Below are positions 8,256-16,613 of a stretch of DNA of 64,000 nt, piece by piece. The notes beneath the pieces were generated by a model that saw nothing but the letters and a program-made list of their open reading frames with translations, was not told the DNA's origin and ran no database searches. A program made the position numbers and the translations under genes. Origin of the DNA: Streptomyces himalayensis subsp. himalayensis (GTDB lineage: Bacteria > Actinomycetota > Actinomycetes > Streptomycetales > Streptomycetaceae). Within the stretch, counting starts at the first letter, position 1. Each line of letters starts with the position of its first letter. Where the stretch lies: NCBI RefSeq assembly GCF_013778455.1, contig NZ_JACEHE010000002.1, positions 186,001 to 250,000 of the forward strand, given 5' to 3'.

Positions 8256-9503
8256 CTACTGCGCCGGGAGCACTCCCGTGTGGTAAATCGTCCCTGCGCA
8301 CGCGTTCGAGATCGTCGCCGACACCTGCGGGGTGCCGGGTTCCGCGGTGAGGGTGACGAGCACGCTGCCGTCGGCCGTGCCGCCGTCCTCCGTGACGAGC
8401 TGGGTCGTCGTCCCGCTCTGCTCGGACGTGCCCCCGGTGCCACCGCTGGCGCTGTCTGCCGAAGGCGTCGGGCCTGGTGAGGGTTCCTCGGGGCCACCCG
8501 TGGTCGGACAGGTCTCCGACGGCACCCACGCGAACCGCACCTGGTACGACATGCCCGGCTGGAGGATCAGCTGGCTTGCCTCCTGGGACGGATCAGGAAG
8601 CCCGGAGCCGTCCCCGGCGGTGTGGTCCACGAGGTTGATCTTCGTGGCGTCGGCCGCGCCCTGCGCCGCGAAGGCCATGCTTCCGGCGGCTTCGACCGTG
8701 CAGTTGGCGCTGGAGACGTTCGAGATCGTGAAGGTCCCGTAGACCTTGCCCTCGGCGTCCGCCGGTTCGACGCTCGGCGTGGCGTTGCCGAGTTCGTTCA
8801 CCCCGCAGGTGGGCGAGCTCGCGGCCGCCGTGCCCTCAGGGTTCGGGCCGCCGGTGGGGCTGCCGGTCGCGCCCTTCCCCTGGTCGTCCTTCTTGCCCTT
8901 GCCGCTGTCCTTGCCCGTGGACTTGGATGCGCTCGAGGTGCTGCTGTCGCTCTTCTCGCCGCCGTCCGTGCTCTTGGCGTCCTGGCCGCCCTGAGCGTGT
9001 CCGGCGTGTCCGACGACGGACGACGTGTCCGCGGAGCCTGTGGAGTTCGAGACATGGACGAGCGCCGGGATGGCGGTGCCGACGAAGAGTGCGGCGGCGG
9101 CCATGCCGACGGCGGCCTGGCGCTTGCGCGCTCGGCGCGCGGGCACCGCACGCCGCAGATGGTCGAGGGAACCGTCGGTCGGCTCGATCTCCTGGACCGC
9201 CTGGTGCAGCATCCTGCGCAGGGTGAGTTCGTCGGAGCCCAGCTCGCCCGGATGGGCCCCATCGGGACCGGCCCCGTCAGAAGCCGCCCCGGCCGAACCC
9301 GGCCAGTCAGAACCCGCCCCGTCCGAACCCGGCCAAGGGGAGCTGTCGGGCCCGTCGTAGGAGTTTTCGGGGCCGTGATTCACAGTTCCGTTCCCAGCTT
9401 GCTGTTCGTGCTCGTACCACTCGGGCCGCTCAGGCCGCCCCCGCCCGGTCTCACCGCCGCCCTGCCGCTCGGGCCGTTCAGGCCCCCGGTGCTGATCGCT
9501 CAT
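8256..9503 (-). CDS. Membrane protein coupled to SigE-family sigma factor
   Basis: A 415-residue single-pass membrane protein of no family I recognise. The cytoplasmic part (1-128) begins with a Gly/Pro/Ser/Asp-rich region and then a conserved-looking helical segment LTLRRMLHQAVQEIEPTDGS before RRARKRQ. One transmembrane helix spans about residues 130-151. A Ser/Lys/Gly-rich linker follows, then an extracytoplasmic domain with NELGNATPSVEPAD, YGTFTISNVSSANCTVEAAG and four cysteines (TCG, NCT, ETCP, NACAG), which may form disulfides. Its ATG overlaps the sigma factor's stop by 4 nt, so the two are translationally coupled. By analogy it may sense envelope state or hold the sigma factor; that is inference, since no anti-sigma domain is visible. 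Confidence 0.8.
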   Translation of the reverse strand: MSDQHRGPERPERQGGGETGRGRPERPEWYEHEQQAGNGTVNHGPENSYDGPDSSPWPGSDGAGSDWPGSAGAASDGAGPDGAHPGELGSDELTLRRMLHQAVQEIEPTDGSLDHLRRAVPARRARKRQAAVGMAAAALFVGTAIPALVHVSNSTGSADTSSVVGHAGHAQGGQDAKSTDGGEKSDSSTSSASKSTGKDSGKGKKDDQGKGATGSPTGGPNPEGTAAASSPTCGVNELGNATPSVEPADAEGKVYGTFTISNVSSANCTVEAAGSMAFAAQGAADATKINLVDHTAGDGSGLPDPSQEASQLILQPGMSYQVRFAWVPSETCPTTGGPEEPSPGPTPSADSASGGTGGTSEQSGTTTQLVTEDGGTADGSVLVTLTAEPGTPQVSATISNACAGTIYHTGVLPAQ

Positions 9504-10171
9504 GCGGGCGCCTCCATGGCGACGCGCAGGGCCGCGATGCCGCGGGAGCCGTACGCCTTCACCGAGCCGAGCGATATACCGAGGGTCTCGGCGACCTGTG
9601 CCTCGGTCATGTCCGCGAAGTAGCGCAGGACCAGCACCTCGCGCTGGCGCCGTTGCAGGCCGCGCATGGCCTTGATCAGCGCGTCGCGCTCCAGCTGGTC
9701 GTACGCACCTTCCTCGGCGCTCGCCATGTCGGGCATCGGCTTGGAGAGCAGCTTCAGCCCGAGGATGCGGCGGCGCAGCGCGGACCGCGCGAGGTTGACC
9801 ACGGTCTGCCGCAGATACGCGAGGGTCTTCTCCGGATCGCGGACGCGTTTGCGCGCGGAGTGCACGCGGATGAAGGCCTCCTGGACGACGTCCTCGCAGG
9901 AGGCGGTGTCGTCGAGGAGGAGCGCCGCCAGTCCGAGGAGCGACCGGTAGTGGGCGCGATAGGTCTCGGTGAGATGGTCGACCGTCGTGCCCGCGGCCAG
10001 GGTCTCCTCAGCGCCCTCGCGCTGAGACGGAATGCGGGCGGGCCGCGCATGGGGCATGGGGGCGATCACCGGCATGCCGCCGCCGGCCGTGCCGGGCATG
10101 CGGGTGCGGCGGGGCGGCCGAAGGGTCGCGCCCCTCGCCCGTACCGCTGTGAATTCGAGTACCTCTGCCAC
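9500..10171 (-). CDS. SigE-family ECF RNA polymerase sigma factor
   Basis: A 223-residue sigma-70 family protein. Region 2 (LTETYRAHYRSLLGLAALLL, then CEDVVQEAFIRVH) and region 4 (ALRGLQRRQREVLVLRYFAD-like, then EAQVAETLGISLGSVKAYGSRG, the helix-turn-helix) are clear. About 65 extra N-terminal residues rich in Arg/Pro precede region 2. It would direct RNA polymerase to a small regulon. The next gene, a membrane protein, overlaps by 4 nt. The start is GTG 10171; the nearest purine-rich sequence (AAGGGGAG) is about 15 nt away, so a later start is possible. It lies downstream of lysC-asd but a strong terminator at 10336-10375 separates them. Confidence 0.9.
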   Translation of the reverse strand: MAEVLEFTAVRARGATLRPPRRTRMPGTAGGGMPVIAPMPHARPARIPSQREGAEETLAAGTTVDHLTETYRAHYRSLLGLAALLLDDTASCEDVVQEAFIRVHSARKRVRDPEKTLAYLRQTVVNLARSALRRRILGLKLLSKPMPDMASAEEGAYDQLERDALIKAMRGLQRRQREVLVLRYFADMTEAQVAETLGISLGSVKAYGSRGIAALRVAMEAPA

Positions 10172-10335
10172 GCCAGTTGGACACGGCTCCCCTTGAGAGG
10201 GTTGTACGCGTCGGGCATCACATTTGCCCGGGGCACCACTTTTGGCGGTGCGTCACTTGCCCTCATGCGTACCAGCTCTTCCTTTATGCCCCACTCGTCA
10301 CAGCATCCAGGCGCCCTGACGGCGACCGCTAAAGA
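10172..10335. other. Upstream region of the sigma gene
   Basis: The 381-base gap between the sigma gene and asd holds the sigma promoter region here, the strong terminator at 10336-10375 and an AT-richer patch at 10400-10490. I see no gene I can support. An ATG at 10468 with AAAGGA upstream reads only into an antisense shadow of asd. Confidence 0.5.
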
Positions 10336-10375
10336 CGCTCCCCGCCCCGTGCGCGGTTGCACGGGGCGGGGAGCG
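10336..10375 (-). terminator. 17-bp stem terminator after asd
   Basis: A perfect 17-bp inverted repeat (arms beginning CGCTCCCCGCCCC) with a 6-nt loop lies about 180 nt downstream of the asd stop on the minus strand and would end the lysC-asd transcript. Confidence 0.8.
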
Positions 10376-10552
10376 AAATCTTCGAACGCCGGCCGGGCCC
10401 AGTTCAAGTGGTCTGGACTTTTTTCACCGACCCTTGAAGCTTCACGGATTCTACAAAGGATCCCGATTATGACCAGGCCGTTTCCGGATACCGGACGGGC
10501 AGGTGACAAGCCGGCAAACCGCCGGAACCCCCGCGCACAGGGCCACCGGCCC

Positions 10553-11611
10553 TCACGCCGCCATGAACTCGGCAGCCACGAGCTCGGCGATCTGTGCCGT
10601 GTTCAGCGCCGCGCCCTTGCGCAGATTGTCGCCGCACACAAACAGCTCGAGAGCCGTCGGATCGTCGAGCGCGCGCCGCACCCGGCCCACCCACGTCGGA
10701 TCCGTCCCCACGACATCGGCGGGCGTGGGGAATTCACCGGCGGCCGGGTCGTCGAAGAGGACAACGCCGGGCGCCGTCGCGAGGATCTCGCGCGCCCGGT
10801 CGACGGTGACCTCGCCCTCGAAGCGGGCGTGGACGGTCAGCGAGTGCGTGGTGACGACGGGGACGCGCACGCAGGTAGCGGCGACCCGCAGCGCCGGCAG
10901 CCCGAGGATCTTGCGGGACTCGTCCCGCACCCTCATCTCCTCCGACGACCACCCGTCGTCCCGCAGCGAACCCGCCCAGGGCACGACGTTCAGCGCGACC
11001 GGCTCGGGGAAAGGTCCTGTGGCGTCCCCCACTGCCCGCCGTACGTCGCCGGGTGACGTCCCGAGTTCCGTACCGGCGACGAGCTTCAGCTGCTCCCGCA
11101 GGGTGTCGATGCCCGCGCGCCCGGCGCCGCTCACCGCCTGGTACGAGGAGACGACCAGCTCGCGCAACCCGAACTCCGCGTGGAGCGCGCCCACGGCCAC
11201 GATCATCGAGAGGGTCGTGCAGTTGGGGTTGGCGATGATGCCGCGCGGGCGCACGCGAGCGGCGTGCGGATTGACCTCGGGCACCACCAGCGGCACATCG
11301 GGGTCCATCCGGAAGGCCGCCGAGTTGTCCACGATGACCGCGCCCTTGGCGGCGGCGACGGGCGCCCACTGCGCGGAGACCTCGTCCGGTACGTCGAACA
11401 TGGCGATGTCGACGCCGTCGAAGGCCTCCTCGCTCAGGGCCACGACCTCGACCTCCTCGCCGCGCACGGTCAGCTTGCGGCCGGCCGAGCGCGGCGAGGC
11501 GACGAGTCGGATCTCGCCCCAGATGTCCGCGTGCTGGGACAGGATCTGGAGCATGACGGTGCCGACGGCCCCGGTCGCTCCCACGACAGCGAGCGTCGGT
11601 CGTCCGGTCAT
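10553..11611 (-). CDS. asd: Aspartate-semialdehyde dehydrogenase
   Basis: A 352-residue enzyme that reduces aspartyl-4-phosphate to aspartate semialdehyde with NADPH, the second step toward diaminopimelate, lysine, threonine and methionine. The N-terminal nucleotide-binding motif VVGATGAVG, the catalytic-cysteine motif NPNCTT and the substrate motif around [10 protein letters not shown] are present. The length is normal. ATG 11611 lies 61 nt after lysC on the same strand, so the two form the classic actinobacterial lysC-asd operon. Confidence 0.96.
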   Translation of the reverse strand: MTGRPTLAVVGATGAVGTVMLQILSQHADIWGEIRLVASPRSAGRKLTVRGEEVEVVALSEEAFDGVDIAMFDVPDEVSAQWAPVAAAKGAVIVDNSAAFRMDPDVPLVVPEVNPHAARVRPRGIIANPNCTTLSMIVAVGALHAEFGLRELVVSSYQAVSGAGRAGIDTLREQLKLVAGTELGTSPGDVRRAVGDATGPFPEPVALNVVPWAGSLRDDGWSSEEMRVRDESRKILGLPALRVAATCVRVPVVTTHSLTVHARFEGEVTVDRAREILATAPGVVLFDDPAAGEFPTPADVVGTDPTWVGRVRRALDDPTALELFVCGDNLRKGAALNTAQIAELVAAEFMAA

Positions 11612-11672
11612 CTCCGTACGCCTCCCTGACCAGCGGTCATCGTCGTACGCCTCTCTGTGGCAGACGGCGCGG

Positions 11673-12194
11673 TCAGCGACCGGTGCCGCCGTAGACGACG
11701 GCCTCGTCGCTGTCGGAGTCGAGCCCGAACGCGGTGTGCACCGCGCGCACGGCCTCGGGGACGTCGTCCGCGCGGGTCACGACCGAGATACGGATCTCGG
11801 AGGTCGAGATCAGCTCGATGTTGACGCGCGCGTCGCTGAGCGCCTCGAAGAAGGCGGCCGTGACACCCGGGTTGGTCTTCATACCCGCGCCGACCAGGGA
11901 GATCTTGCCGATCTGGTCGTCGTAGCGCAGGGACTCGAAGCCGATGACCGACTTGGCCTTCTCCAGCGCGTCGATGGCCTTGCGGCCCTCGGTCTTCGGC
12001 AGCGTGAAGGAGATGTCGGTCAGGCCCGTGGCCGCGGCCGACACGTTCTGCACGACCATGTCGATGTTGATCTCCGCGTCGGCGATCGCACGGAAGATCG
12101 AGGCCGCCTCACCGGGCTTGTCCGGCACGCCGACGACCGTGACCTTGGCCTCGGAGGTGTCGTGAGCGACACCGGAAATGATGGCCTGCTCCAC
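11673..12194 (-). CDS. lysC: Aspartokinase beta subunit (internal in-frame start)
   Basis: GTG at 12194, codon 251 of lysC, begins [20 protein letters not shown] and has AAGGGGA 7 nt upstream, a good ribosome-binding site inside the gene. The product would be 173 residues holding both ACT domains. In Corynebacterium and Bacillus an in-frame beta subunit starts at the equivalent position and assembles with alpha into an alpha2-beta2 enzyme. The position and Shine-Dalgarno sequence are seen; production is inferred from the family. Confidence 0.65.
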   Translation of the reverse strand: MEQAIISGVAHDTSEAKVTVVGVPDKPGEAASIFRAIADAEINIDMVVQNVSAAATGLTDISFTLPKTEGRKAIDALEKAKSVIGFESLRYDDQIGKISLVGAGMKTNPGVTAAFFEALSDARVNIELISTSEIRISVVTRADDVPEAVRAVHTAFGLDSDSDEAVVYGGTGR

Positions 12195-12944
12195 CTTCTG
12201 GTCCCCTTGCGGTTCGTTGCTGACCCAGGTGCCCTGCAGTCCGGAGAAGGACGAGCGGACGTGGATCGGGATGTTGTAACGGCGTGCGTACTCGACGCAG
12301 CGGTGCAGCAGCACCTTCGAGCCCGAGGCGGCGAGCTCCAGCATGTCCTCGAACGAGATCCAGTCGATCTTGCGAGCCTTCTTCACGACGCGCGGGTCGG
12401 CGGTGAAGACGCCGTCCACATCGGTGTAGATCTCGCAGACCTCGGCATCGAGGGCGGCAGCCAGGGCGACGGCGGTCGTGTCCGAGCCGCCGCGGCCCAG
12501 CGTGGTGATGTCCTTGCTGTCCTGGGACACGCCCTGGAAGCCGGCGACGATGGCGATGTTGCCCTCGTCGAGCGCCGTCCTGATGCGGCCCGGCGTGACA
12601 TCGATGATCCGCGCTTTGTTGTGGACCGAGTCGGTGATGACGCCTGCCTGGCTGCCGGTGAACGACTGGGCCTCGTGGCCCAGGTTTTTGATCGCCATCG
12701 CCAGCAGGGCCATGGAGATCCGCTCTCCTGCGGTCAGCAGCATGTCGAACTCACGCCCGGTAGGCATCGGAGATACCTGCTCGGCGAGATCGATCAGCTC
12801 GTCCGTCGTGTCGCCCATCGCGGAAACGACCACAACCACCTGGTTGCCGTTCTTCTTCGCTTCCACGATTCGCTTGGCGACGCGCTTGATGCCTTCGGCA
12901 TCGGCTACGGAGGAGCCTCCGTACTTCTGCACGACAAGGCCCAC
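11673..12944 (-). CDS. lysC: Aspartokinase, alpha subunit
   Basis: A 423-residue aspartate kinase that makes aspartyl-4-phosphate, committing step of the aspartate amino-acid family. [12 protein letters not shown] and the following amino-acid kinase fold ([24 protein letters not shown]) form the catalytic part; two ACT domains ([20 protein letters not shown] and [20 protein letters not shown]) bind the feedback inhibitors. GTG 12944 has GGAG 5 nt upstream. As in other actinobacteria the 3' part is also translated separately (see the internal start). A short palindrome CCGCACTTGTGCGG lies in the leader. Expression of lysine and threonine pathways is probably set mainly by allosteric control. 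Confidence 0.97.
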   Translation of the reverse strand: MGLVVQKYGGSSVADAEGIKRVAKRIVEAKKNGNQVVVVVSAMGDTTDELIDLAEQVSPMPTGREFDMLLTAGERISMALLAMAIKNLGHEAQSFTGSQAGVITDSVHNKARIIDVTPGRIRTALDEGNIAIVAGFQGVSQDSKDITTLGRGGSDTTAVALAAALDAEVCEIYTDVDGVFTADPRVVKKARKIDWISFEDMLELAASGSKVLLHRCVEYARRYNIPIHVRSSFSGLQGTWVSNEPQGDQKVEQAIISGVAHDTSEAKVTVVGVPDKPGEAASIFRAIADAEINIDMVVQNVSAAATGLTDISFTLPKTEGRKAIDALEKAKSVIGFESLRYDDQIGKISLVGAGMKTNPGVTAAFFEALSDARVNIELISTSEIRISVVTRADDVPEAVRAVHTAFGLDSDSDEAVVYGGTGR

Positions 12945-13180
12945 GTGCGCTCCTCGCTCAATCCGTTTCGTTCCGCACTTGTGCGGGCGATCCGCATGAC
13001 TGCGGTCGACTCAGTTTAACGAGCGGCCGAAATCAGCCCCTGTGATATCGCATCGTGAGATGTCCCGCCCACGACACGTATCGACAGTCGATCGCGGGGT
13101 GACGCTCCGGCTGCTCGGACTGGCACATGCCCCATCCCGCACCGAGCACTCGGAAAGTGGGGCGGGTCACACACCCGCGG

Positions 13181-13209
13181 GTGAATCGTCAAAGTTCAAA
13201 TACTAGGGT
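13181..13209 (+). promoter_or_regulatory. Leaderless promoter of the response regulator
   Basis: TAGGGT at 13204-13209 lies 6 nt before GTG 13216, with GTGAAT 17 nt upstream as a plausible -35. This geometry starts transcription at the start codon, matching the lack of a ribosome-binding site. Confidence 0.5.
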
Positions 13210-13215
13210 TCGCCC

Positions 13216-13914
13216 GTGCGCGTACTTCTGGTGGAAGACGACGAGCCGGTCGCCGAGTCGCTCCGGCGCGGGCTGCTGCGCTATGGCTTCGAGGTGGACT
13301 GGGTCACCACGGGCCAGGAGGCCCTGACGTCGGCCGGCGCCCCTCGTGATCCGTACGACGTCGTGCTGCTCGACCTCGGGCTGCCCGACGCCGACGGGCT
13401 CGATGTGTGCAAGGCGCTGCGGGCGGGCAGCGACGTGCCGATCATCGTGATCAGCGCCCGCAGCGAGGAGACCGACCGGGTGGTCGGGCTCGAGCTCGGC
13501 GCGGACGACTACGTCTCCAAGCCGTTCGGCGTGCGCGAGGTCATCGCACGGATACGAGCGGTGATGCGGCGTATGCAGCCGCGCACACCGGCACAGGAGT
13601 CCGGCTCCGACCGCTACGGCTCGCGCCTGACGATCGACCGCAAGGCGGCCCGCGTCCACCTGGACGGCGAGGAGGTGGCCCTCGCGCCCAAGGAGTACGA
13701 CCTCCTCGCCTTCCTCACCGAGGAGCCGGGCGCACTGATGTCACGCGAGCAGATCATGGAGGCGGTCTGGGACGCGAACTGGTTCGGGCCGACGAAGACG
13801 CTGGACGTCCATGTGGCGGCGCTGCGGCGGAAGCTGGCGGGGGCGGTCACGATCGAGGCGGTGCGCGGAGTCGGCTTCCGCCTGATCGTGAACGAAGACG
13901 GACAGCCAGCATGA
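13216..13914 (+). CDS. OmpR/PhoB-type response regulator
   Basis: A 232-residue two-component regulator. The receiver domain (1-120) shows the acidic pair in VEDDEP, the phosphoacceptor Asp53 in VVLLDLGLPDADG, and Lys in SKPFGVRE. The C-terminal winged-helix domain (LTIDRKAARVHLDG, APKEYDLLAFL, LDVHVAALRRKL, VRGVGFRL) binds DNA. It starts at a probably leaderless GTG and its stop overlaps the kinase start by 4 nt (ATGA). The signal and targets are unknown; neighbours are divergent lysC and a secreted SgcJ-like protein. Confidence 0.95.
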   Translation: MRVLLVEDDEPVAESLRRGLLRYGFEVDWVTTGQEALTSAGAPRDPYDVVLLDLGLPDADGLDVCKALRAGSDVPIIVISARSEETDRVVGLELGADDYVSKPFGVREVIARIRAVMRRMQPRTPAQESGSDRYGSRLTIDRKAARVHLDGEEVALAPKEYDLLAFLTEEPGALMSREQIMEAVWDANWFGPTKTLDVHVAALRRKLAGAVTIEAVRGVGFRLIVNEDGQPA

Positions 13915-15290
13915 TCCGGCAGCTGATCGTCAGCTATGTGCTGCTCGTCGCCGTCGCCGTCGCGGCCTTCACCGTTCCGGTCGCCTTCACGCTCACCGAC
14001 CAGCTGCGCGGGGACACCGAGCTGTCCGTACGCCGTGAGGCCACAACCATGGCCCTGCTGCTGGGTGCCGAGAACGATCCCTCGCGTGACGCGCTGACCG
14101 AGATGGCCGAGGCCTACGAGCTGCAGACGCCCAGCACCGTCCAGGCGATCACCGCCGACGGCTCCGGCGTGGGCACGATCTCCCGGCTCTCCCTGGACGA
14201 CCCCGCCGTGGCCCGGGCCCTGGAGGACGGCCGGCCCACCGTCGACTGGGGCTCCTCGTTCGTCTGGGGGCCGTACCTGGTGATCACCGTCCCGGCGGTT
14301 TCGCGGACGGACGAGGACGAGACCGTGGGCGCGGTCCGCATCCGCTACAAGACGTCCGAACTCACCGAGCGGCTGTGGACGATCTGGGGCTTCCGGGCGA
14401 TCCTCGCCGTCGCCGTACTGGCCTTCGCCGCCGGACTCGGCGCCGTCGCGGCACGCCGTCTGACCCGCCCGCTGCGCCAACTGAACGACATGGCGAGCCG
14501 GTTCAGCGACGGCGACCTGACCGCGCGTTCACCGGTGACGGGACCGCAGGAGACCCAGACGCTGGCCCGCACCCTCAACCAGGGCGCCGAGCGGCTCGAC
14601 ACCCTGATGGCCGCCCAGCGCATCTTCGTCGCGGACGCCTCACACCAGCTGCGCACCCCGCTGACGGCGCTCCGGCTGTCCCTGGACAACATCGCGGACG
14701 GCGTCGACGACGAGTTCGTCCGCGAGGACGTGGAGCAGGCCACCGCCGAGGTGGTGCGGATGAGCCGCCTCGTCAACGGCCTGCTGGTACTGGCCAGAGC
14801 TGAGGCGAAGGTGTCGGCGGCGGAGCCGCTGCCGCTGCGGGACATCGTGCAGGAACGCCTCCATGTGTGGAGGCCGGCCGCCGAGGAGCGCGGAGTCACC
14901 ATCGCGCTCGGGGGGGTTGCCGACGGCCGGCCGCTTGTGCTGACCAGCCCCGGTCACCTGGACCAGGTCCTGGACAACGTGCTGTCCAACGCCCTGGAGG
15001 TCTCACCGGACGGCGGCACGATCACCGTCCGGGTGGAGCCGCGGGGCGACGAGGTGGAGCTGGCGGTGCTCGACGAGGGCCCCGGCATGTCCGACGCCGA
15101 GAAGTGCCGCGCCTTCGACCGCTTCTGGCGCGGCCAGGGCCTCACCGGGCGCTCCGGCTCCGGCCTCGGCCTCGCCGTCGTCAAGCAGCTGGTGACGGAC
15201 GACGCCGGGACCGTGGCGCTGCGGGACGCTCCCGGCGGTGGCCTGTGCGTGGCGATCAGCCTTCGGGCATCGCAGAGGAGTGGTGGTTGA
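13911..15290 (+). CDS. Membrane sensor histidine kinase
   Basis: A 459-residue sensor kinase, partner of the preceding response regulator. An N-terminal helix (QLIVSYVLLVAVAVAAFTVPV), an extracytoplasmic segment of about 130 residues, a second helix (FRAILAVAVLAFAAGLGAVA) and a HAMP domain (RLTRPLRQLNDMASRFSDGD) lead to the HisKA helix with His245 in DASHQLRTPLTALRL. The ATPase domain has the N box (VLDNVLSNALEVS), DEGPGMS and GSGLGLAVVKQL. ATG 13911 is confirmed by the ATGA overlap. Its last 35 nt overlap, tail to tail, the gene at 15256. Confidence 0.95.
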   Translation: MIRQLIVSYVLLVAVAVAAFTVPVAFTLTDQLRGDTELSVRREATTMALLLGAENDPSRDALTEMAEAYELQTPSTVQAITADGSGVGTISRLSLDDPAVARALEDGRPTVDWGSSFVWGPYLVITVPAVSRTDEDETVGAVRIRYKTSELTERLWTIWGFRAILAVAVLAFAAGLGAVAARRLTRPLRQLNDMASRFSDGDLTARSPVTGPQETQTLARTLNQGAERLDTLMAAQRIFVADASHQLRTPLTALRLSLDNIADGVDDEFVREDVEQATAEVVRMSRLVNGLLVLARAEAKVSAAEPLPLRDIVQERLHVWRPAAEERGVTIALGGVADGRPLVLTSPGHLDQVLDNVLSNALEVSPDGGTITVRVEPRGDEVELAVLDEGPGMSDAEKCRAFDRFWRGQGLTGRSGSGLGLAVVKQLVTDDAGTVALRDAPGGGLCVAISLRASQRSGG

Positions 15291-15756
15291 CGATCTTCCA
15301 CTCCCCGTCCACCTTCTCGTACGCGTACGTGTAGCGGGCCTCGACGGTGCGCTTCTCGCCGGTCTCGTGGTCGGTGAGCGCGAACGCGTACACGCCGGTG
15401 TCGATCGCCGAGTTCGCGTCGAGGACGTCGACGTGCGTCTTGACCTTCGTGCCGACCGGCTTGTTCTGCAGGAAGTGCTCGAAGTAGTCGACGATCCCGG
15501 CGCGGTCGACACGGACCTCGTTGGACACCGTGGGCAGGAGGACGGCGTCGCTCGCGTACAGGCCCGCCACCTTCTCGGCGTCGCCTGTCTGCAACGCGGC
15601 GTTCCAGTCGTCGAACAGGCCGGCGATCTCGGTCTTGCCGGGCTTCCCGTAGTACTCGCCCCCTGCGACGCCGACACCGACGGTGAGGGTGCCGGCGGCA
15701 ACGAGGGCGGTGGCGGTGACGATGGCGGCACGCTTGCTTATGGAACGACGGGTCAT
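15256..15756 (-). CDS. Secreted SgcJ/EcaC-like NTF2-fold protein
   Basis: A 166-residue protein with an N-terminal signal or anchor (ISKRAAIVTATALVAAGTLTVG) and an NTF2-like domain of the SgcJ/EcaC, CaMKII-association type: IAGLFDDWNAALQTGDAEKVAGLY, then DAVLLPTVSNEVR, IVDYFEHFLQNKP and YTYAYEKVDGEWKIVNHHSS at the end. Such folds bind small ligands or act as ketosteroid-isomerase-like enzymes; the role here is unknown. ATG 15756 is preceded by GGAGA. The 3' end overlaps the histidine kinase by 35 nt in antisense, so expression of the two may interfere. Confidence 0.85.
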   Translation of the reverse strand: MTRRSISKRAAIVTATALVAAGTLTVGVGVAGGEYYGKPGKTEIAGLFDDWNAALQTGDAEKVAGLYASDAVLLPTVSNEVRVDRAGIVDYFEHFLQNKPVGTKVKTHVDVLDANSAIDTGVYAFALTDHETGEKRTVEARYTYAYEKVDGEWKIVNHHSSAMPEG

Positions 15757-15918
15757 CGCAGTCTCCGTTGCAGGTCTGGGGGTTGGCTTCCGCCGCTTCG
15801 TCTGCGGTGGAAGTGACTCCAGACTCGCGTTTGACCGGTTAGGGCCCGACCAGCGCACGTCCAGCCCTCGTACAAGCCTCGTCCAATTCACGAAAAGCGA
15901 CGGCCGGCACACGGCTTC

Positions 15919-16530
15919 TCAGTCCACGAACTCCTTGAGTGCCTCGGTCTCCAGAGTGAGACCCACGGGGTCCGGGATCTTCACGGCCGCGCCGAAGGGC
16001 TCCTTCACCTGGCGGCGGTAACGGCCGTCTTCCGGGTGCGTGAATACGGTGACCGAGCAGTCGTCGCGGTCGATGAGGAGGTAGACGGGGATACCGGAGG
16101 CCGCGTAGCCGTCGGGCTTCTCCATACGTGTGAACCAGTCCGTGTCCGGATCACCCGCGGTGACCTCGACCGCCATGAGCACCCCACCGGGGTCGCTCCA
16201 GTCCCCGTGCCCGACGAAGTGTCCGGCCAGTGCGAGCACGCCATCAGCGCTCACCCGTCCCATGCCGTCGGATTCCGTACGCAAGCCCCGGTACACATAG
16301 AGCCACGGGCTCCGTGCTCGCCCAGCCCACAGCCCCTGCAACCAGGAGATGATCTCGCTCCGATTGCCGTCCGGCCCGCGCTTCACCGCCAGACGGCCTC
16401 CGATGAACTCCAGCCACACCGTCTCCGGCGCCCGGCGAGCGAGTTCCTCGAAGTCCTCGACCGGCATCTGGGGGCGGCGGCGCCGGTCCGGAGCTCCGGG
16501 GACGACTGCCGCCGCACCCAGCCTCGTCAT
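15919..16530 (-). CDS. Uma2 family (DUF820) putative endonuclease
   Basis: A 203-residue protein of the Uma2 family, which has a PD-(D/E)XK restriction-like fold. Visible family features are VEDFEELARRAPETVWLEFI, the catalytic region GVLMAVEVTAGDPDTDW and SGIPVYLLIDRDDCSVTVF. The family is greatly expanded in streptomycetes and cyanobacteria with no firm function. ATG 16530 overlaps the stop of the PIN remnant upstream (ATGA); GTG 16551 is an alternative start. It is one of three Uma2 genes in the window (others at 35317 and 62293). Confidence 0.85.
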   Translation of the reverse strand: MTRLGAAAVVPGAPDRRRRPQMPVEDFEELARRAPETVWLEFIGGRLAVKRGPDGNRSEIISWLQGLWAGRARSPWLYVYRGLRTESDGMGRVSADGVLALAGHFVGHGDWSDPGGVLMAVEVTAGDPDTDWFTRMEKPDGYAASGIPVYLLIDRDDCSVTVFTHPEDGRYRRQVKEPFGAAVKIPDPVGLTLETEALKEFVD

Positions 16531-16613
16531 GGCCGCTCGACTCGGATCCACTTACGGCCCGCGCAGTCGACCAGGGAGCGGATGTCGCCCAGGTCGTCGG
16601 TGACAATCGGGAG
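16527..16613 (-). pseudogene. Remnant of a PIN-domain toxin C-terminus
   Basis: In a frame different from the HTH gene, the minus strand encodes LPIVTDDLGDIRSLVDCAGR and a few more residues to a TGA that overlaps the Uma2 ATG. The pattern I-V-T-D-D-x-x-D-I-x-x-L followed by a basic, valine-rich tail is the usual C-terminal end of VapC-like PIN nucleases in actinobacteria. No start codon or upstream PIN sequence remains; the 5' part appears to have been replaced by the HTH gene. The assignment is by motif and needs comparison. Confidence 0.5.

Noticed and set aside
10468..11056. A + strand start (ATG 10468) with AAAGGA upstream, reading into asd
   Set aside because: Beyond the first 25 codons it is the antisense of asd, with no recognisable protein features.
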